From the NCBI GenBank assembly GCA_016839955.1, contig JAEOTI010000318.1:1-16605 (forward strand): DNA of 16,605 bases, given 5' to 3'. Position numbers and translations under genes: made by a program. The notes beneath the pieces were generated by a model. That model was not told the DNA's origin. It saw only the letters and a list, made by a program, of their open reading frames with translations, and searched no databases. Origin of the DNA: Candidatus Hodarchaeota archaeon. GTDB lineage: Archaea; Asgardarchaeota; Heimdallarchaeia; Hodarchaeales; YT1-057. Of the stretch, positions 13,563 to 16,605 are shown piece after piece (position 1 is the first letter of the stretch; every line of letters begins with the position of its first letter).

Positions 13563-13964
13563 TTATAGACCTAATTTTAGTCTTATATCATCAAGAATAT
13601 CAGGTACTTTCACCTTAGCTACTCGATATTTGTTCCTACCAGCGGAATGAATAATTCCATCAGTTTCCATTTCATTTGCTCTCCACCCTAAATTATTCTT
13701 TTCAACACCAAGATTTGAGCTAAGTTCATCAATAGATGCATGATCTGTTTTTGTTAATTCTAGACCATGTGCGAAATACCTTCCAACAAGATATAATCCA
13801 ATCTTTTGTACAGCAGATAGTTTTGTTAAAAGGACTTTAAATACAATTTCTCCTGATTTTGAATCTATTCCAATTATATCTTTTGCTTTATTTACAGAAT
13901 CTCTTAGGATTCTTTGTTTATCTACGAGTAATTCCTTCAAAATGTCCTTATCTGTTTCACTCAA
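13563..13964 (-). CDS. Winged-helix-like protein preceding the DNA methyltransferase
   Basis: A 133-residue protein. Residues about 48-116 look like a winged helix: KLSAVQKIGLYLVGRYFAHG, then DHASIDELSSNLGVEKNNLG (helix-turn-helix), RANEMETDGIIHSAG and a strand NKYRVAKV. The N-terminal 40 residues are a basic/acidic helix and a beta hairpin. There is no recognisable nuclease motif, so I do not call it a restriction enzyme. It may regulate the operon, as control proteins do in restriction-modification systems, or help the methyltransferase bind DNA. The start is TTG at 13962-13964, because no ATG or GTG exists in the open frame upstream and CGGAG (13973-13977 region, minus strand) lies about 9 nt before it. 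The gene ends in TAA-TAG-type stops immediately before the methyltransferase. Confidence 0.55.
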   Translation of the reverse strand: MSETDKDILKELLVDKQRILRDSVNKAKDIIGIDSKSGEIVFKVLLTKLSAVQKIGLYLVGRYFAHGLELTKTDHASIDELSSNLGVEKNNLGWRANEMETDGIIHSAGRNKYRVAKVKVPDILDDIRLKLGL

Positions 13965-14476
13965 ATTAAAATGCTCCGATTTTTTATCTTACAAATTATT
14001 AATCAATTCTTTGGAGATTTTATTGAAGATATTACAACTATTGGTTAGTTCCTAGACTAATTTTCGTTGATATTAATTTAAAATTTTAGTTTAAAGGATT
14101 AATTATTGATTTTGAATATTCTTCCTAATTAAAAACAATATTTCATTGATGAAAAACGTTTCAAATTACATTTCGTTGGATATGACGAATGTATTCTAAA
14201 ACTTCATTTTTTGATTCTTTCATAGATTCAGCAAAGATATCTTTTTCCATACTACTTACTCTCGAAACACAGGCTATAAGGTCGTAGTATTTCGTCTTCA
14301 TGAATTCGATTCGTAAAATCGAAATAAAGGTCGTCAAACTTGCCTTTTACGACACTCACAACTTAATAAACGGAATTTATGTTATTGTTATAAGCAATCG
14401 GTGTGTAAGGTTCATTAAGTGTAAAAAGAGTAAATATTTTTGTGGTATGGCTAAAAAATATATCCTTTTTTACATG
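13965..14476. other. 512-nt spacer: promoter-like AT-rich DNA and decayed coding sequence
   Basis: The part next to the winged-helix gene (13965-14160) is very AT-rich with several TATA-like stretches and no credible ORF; it probably holds the promoter of the 13964 gene. The part 14161-14476 contains minus-strand coding-like frames (separate entry). I see no tRNA fold, no repeat array and no strong hairpin. Confidence 0.5.
14161..14301 (-). CDS. Possible small protein of 46 residues, or the end of a decayed gene
   Basis: An ATG at 14301 opens a frame of 46 residues (MKTKYYDLIACVSRVSSMEK, then DIFAESMKESKNEVLEYIRH) ending in TGA at 14161. It is amphipathic and protein-like, but has no Shine-Dalgarno site. 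Immediately upstream another minus frame (14252-14359, from a GTG) reads KGKFDDLYFDFTNRIHEDEI and LRPYSLCFESK before a TAG. Further upstream, beyond a TAA at 14363-14365, the same frame continues with TTKIFTLFTLNEPYTPIAYN. One nonsense change and a +1 shift near 14255-14262 would join all three into one protein. I therefore cannot tell a genuine small gene from the tail of a pseudogene. The family is unrecognised. Confidence 0.3.
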   Translation of the reverse strand: MKTKYYDLIACVSRVSSMEKDIFAESMKESKNEVLEYIRHIQRNVI

Positions 14477-15862
14477 CTATTCTGAATCTACTTGCTTGAG
14501 AAGATGCATTTGCGCTTCGTGTAGATATGAAGCCATTTCCTGTAACTGTGCTTGTTCATAAGCCTTGGGAGAAACAAACATTAATTGTTTAAGCTTTTCA
14601 GCTTCTTCTTTTAATTGTGTTAACTGAGTACGAGCTTTTTTAGCTAACGGAACGAATCCTCGTTCCTCAGCAAGAAGCTCAGCTGAATTAAATTGACTAA
14701 TTGCTCCTGAAAGATCAAATTTTGCTCGTCTGAGAAATCCCTGAACGATCAAGGTCTCAATATATGGACCATGAAGACGTTTTTGTTTACAAAGTGTCTC
14801 CAATTCTATTAATAATGTCTCTATTAGCTTTTTATAATCAGATTGTCGTAGTAGGAGGTACATTTGGAGGTAAATTTGTATAAGGAGTTGCATACTCTCA
14901 ACTTGAGATTCAAAAAGGGGAATTTGCTTTGCTATTTCTGACGCTTTCAGTGTGGCGTTAAGAGCTGAAGCTAAATCTACATTTTTTAATTTTATTAGAC
15001 CAGTAGCTAAGTTAAAATATACAGAGGCATTTGATATCTCAGATTCTTCACACAACTTAGCTAATTCATTTAATTGTTTCGTTGCTTCTTCATTCATGTT
15101 GAGTAATAAGAGGTTTCGAATTAAATAGTATCGAGAATGTGCCTCCTCCCGAGGATTCCCAACTTTGTGGTATAAATTTAGACTTTCCTTATGCATGTCT
15201 ATAGCTCGTTTAAATTGCCCTCGTTTCGAAAAGATTAATGCTAAATTATGCATATCTGTTGCAATTTCTTGTGGATTACCAAAATTTTGGCTTATCCCTA
15301 AACAACGTTGATAATACTCTTCTGCCTGATCAAGCTCTCCACGTTGTCTATATATCTCTCCTAAATTGTTTAACGAGATCGAAATGTCGTATAGATCACC
15401 ATTTTTTTCTCTGAGTTTTAAGCTCTGTTTATAAAGAGCTTTAGCTTTGTCTAGTTTTCCATTCTCTTCAGCAACTATTCCTAAACCATTCAATGAATCT
15501 GCAACAATTTTATTGTTATTAATCCTCTCACCTAGCTTTTGACTCTGCTGATAAAACTCTCTCGCTTTACGAAGGTCGTTACGTTCAAGACTAATTGCGC
15601 CAAGGTTATTTAATGCATCACATTGACCATTTTTAGAATATTCAGATGCTAAATGTAAAGCTTCAAGGGCTCGAGACTCTGATTCTGTTAATTTGCCGAT
15701 TCTCCAAAGACACTGGCTTTGTTCATTTAAATACGCAACACGAATCTCTACTTGACCATCTTCGAGGTTTTCCAAATGACTTTCAAGTAATCCAAGGGCT
15801 TTTTGAAATTGTCCTAATTTCCTTAAGGAGATTACATTCTCGATTAAGCCCTCAGAAGACAT
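14477..15862 (-). CDS. Tetratricopeptide-repeat (TPR) protein
   Basis: A 461-residue helical-repeat protein. TPR units with a 40-residue period are clear at about residues 83-116 (ALNNLGAISLERNDLRKARE), 123-156 (SLNGLGIVAEENGKLDKAKA), 163-196 (SLNNLGEIYRQRGELDQAEE) and 203-236 (DMHNLALIFSKRGQFKRAID). More diverged units lie before (7-76) and after (243-400), and a charged coiled helix closes the protein (QLTQLKEEAEKLKQLMF). The 40-residue spacing with the LNNLG/IY signature is the kinesin-light-chain-like TPR type used as a scaffold for protein binding. There is no signal peptide, membrane helix, kinase or DNA-binding domain, so it is likely a cytoplasmic adaptor. It stands alone; a TATA-like AAATTTAAATT at 15895-15905 on its 5' side fits its own promoter with a short leader. 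Confidence 0.75.
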   Translation of the reverse strand: MSSEGLIENVISLRKLGQFQKALGLLESHLENLEDGQVEIRVAYLNEQSQCLWRIGKLTESESRALEALHLASEYSKNGQCDALNNLGAISLERNDLRKAREFYQQSQKLGERINNNKIVADSLNGLGIVAEENGKLDKAKALYKQSLKLREKNGDLYDISISLNNLGEIYRQRGELDQAEEYYQRCLGISQNFGNPQEIATDMHNLALIFSKRGQFKRAIDMHKESLNLYHKVGNPREEAHSRYYLIRNLLLLNMNEEATKQLNELAKLCEESEISNASVYFNLATGLIKLKNVDLASALNATLKASEIAKQIPLFESQVESMQLLIQIYLQMYLLLRQSDYKKLIETLLIELETLCKQKRLHGPYIETLIVQGFLRRAKFDLSGAISQFNSAELLAEERGFVPLAKKARTQLTQLKEEAEKLKQLMFVSPKAYEQAQLQEMASYLHEAQMHLLKQVDSE

Positions 15863-16001
15863 TAAAGAACCAACTTAAGGAAGGAAAGCTAAACAAATTT
15901 AAATTCACATTGTATTATAATGAAGATGACTTGTTTTAATAATTATTTAATTAAATTTGAACTTTAGTTTCAAGATTTTTTTTAGTTTTAAACAAAACTT
16001 G

Positions 16002-16550
16002 TTAGAAAAGAAATACTGCTGCTGCTAACACTGTTGACCACTTATTACGAACACCACAAGTCTCTCGGGTAATAGCTTGAGTTGTAACAAGATTTTTTGG
16101 TAATAAATATACATCTCGTATTTCATCATACTCTAATTCATCTTTAGGTATACGAAGACCCATGGTGGAAGCAAGCATTGATACAGCAAGGTCTTCAGTG
16201 TAATCTGAAGTTTCTTTTTCAGTTTGGCCAAACGAGTGGTGCTCAGAAATATAACCATATAATTTAAAGTCTGCTGGTTGGGCAATTGCGATAGAAGCGG
16301 TAATGAGACGACCATATTCATTTGTTGCATTTTTAGAAAGAACGGTATAGACTATTTGACCCGGTTCAATGTGTTTCAAACCTTCCTCTTGAGTTATTAC
16401 CTTACAGTCCGGGGGAAGAATGCTTGATACAGTAACAAGATTACAGATCTGAATTCCCGCATCTCGTAATGCAAGCTCAAAAGACTGGAGATTCTCTTTA
16501 TGAACTCCAACCCCACGTGTTAAGAATATGTGTCGTGGAATAAGTTTCAT
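16002..16550 (-). CDS. pdaD: Pyruvoyl-dependent arginine decarboxylase
   Basis: A 182-residue protein of the archaeal PvlArgDC family. It begins with the family pattern IPRHIFLTRGVGVHKENLQS and has the self-cleavage site VTVSSILPP: cleavage between S42 and S43 would give a small beta chain and an alpha chain whose Ser43 becomes the catalytic pyruvoyl group. Later family features are EYGRLITASIAIAQP, YGYISEHHSFGQTE and AVSMLASTMGL. The enzyme converts arginine to agmatine, the precursor of archaeal polyamines and of agmatidine in tRNA-Ile2. The length matches the family. The gene stands alone, and a TATA-like ATTAAAATAAATAA lies about 18-31 nt before the ATG. No canonical Shine-Dalgarno site precedes the ATG, in agreement with leaderless transcription. 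Confidence 0.9.
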   Translation of the reverse strand: MKLIPRHIFLTRGVGVHKENLQSFELALRDAGIQICNLVTVSSILPPDCKVITQEEGLKHIEPGQIVYTVLSKNATNEYGRLITASIAIAQPADFKLYGYISEHHSFGQTEKETSDYTEDLAVSMLASTMGLRIPKDELEYDEIRDVYLLPKNLVTTQAITRETCGVRNKWSTVLAAAVFLF

Positions 16551-16567
16551 GATTCCAGTGCAATTGT

Positions 16568-16581
16568 TATTTATTTTAATT
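16568..16581 (-). promoter_or_regulatory. TATA-like box of the arginine decarboxylase gene
   Basis: Minus-strand ATTAAAATAAATAA is centred about 25 nt upstream of the ATG at 16550, so the transcript would begin at or next to the start codon. Confidence 0.4.
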
Positions 16582-16605
16582 GTTTTTCTTTAGGAGAAGT
16601 TAGAG

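Noticed and set aside
14300..14485. Plus-strand ORF in the spacer before the TPR gene
   Set aside because: It has no ribosome-binding site, its composition is unconvincing, and it runs into the end of the convergent TPR gene; the minus strand reads more like protein here.
16585..16605. TAGGAGA at the right edge on the plus strand as the ribosome-binding site of a divergent gene
   Set aside because: The site is plausible, but no start codon lies within the window, so a gene cannot be supported.

Overview
This AT-rich window (roughly one third G+C by eye) comes from an archaeon, and several features point towards the Asgard group. The archaeal evidence is a pyruvoyl-dependent arginine decarboxylase (pdaD family) at the right edge, surface proteins ending in a PGF motif plus transmembrane helix plus basic tail, purine-rich Shine-Dalgarno sites such as AAGGAG and AGGTG, TATA-like boxes near starts, and T-run terminators. 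The Asgard placement is an inference. It rests on a longin/roadblock-like domain fused to a degenerate MinD-type protein, long TPR proteins, GNAT and helix-hairpin-helix proteins of a style common there, and an alkylglycerone-phosphate-synthase-like flavoprotein. No rRNA, tRNA, CRISPR array, insertion sequence or phage gene is visible.

Layout from left to right. 2-631: the 3' part of a tandem-GNAT acetyltransferase, followed by an open frame without a start (622-807) that a -1 shift on an A9 run would fuse to it. 853-2199 (minus): a secreted, C-terminally anchored seven-bladed beta-propeller made of seven 52-residue repeats. 2335-2875 (minus): a helix-hairpin-helix protein whose C-terminal third appears to continue through two frameshifts. 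3083-4776 (plus): an HTH/proline-linker/zinc-ribbon protein and a single-pass membrane protein dense in N-glycosylation sequons. 4903-5235 (plus): a small unknown protein, converging with and overlapping a winged-helix protein (5228-5677, minus).

5800-9546 (minus) is the most interesting locus. It is a tight three-gene unit, transcribed from 9546 downwards: an intact MinD/ParA-type ATPase; a second MinD-like protein that has lost its P-loop lysine and Walker B aspartate and carries a C-terminal longin/roadblock-like domain; and an approximately 11-helix membrane protein with a long charged cytoplasmic tail. An ATPase, a pseudo-ATPase adaptor and a membrane platform together suggest an uncharacterised membrane-associated positioning, targeting or assembly device.

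9702-10937 (minus): a PGF-anchored surface protein with a hairpin/T-run terminator behind it. 11172-12821 (plus): a VAO-family FAD protein resembling alkyl-DHAP synthase. 12837-13964 (minus): a two-gene unit of a winged-helix protein and a beta-class DNA methyltransferase, with no endonuclease in sight. 13965-14476: a 512-nt spacer with promoter-like AT-rich DNA, a possible 46-residue ORF and signs of a decayed gene. 14477-15862 (minus): a TPR protein. 16002-16550 (minus): arginine decarboxylase with a TATA-like box placed for a leaderless transcript.
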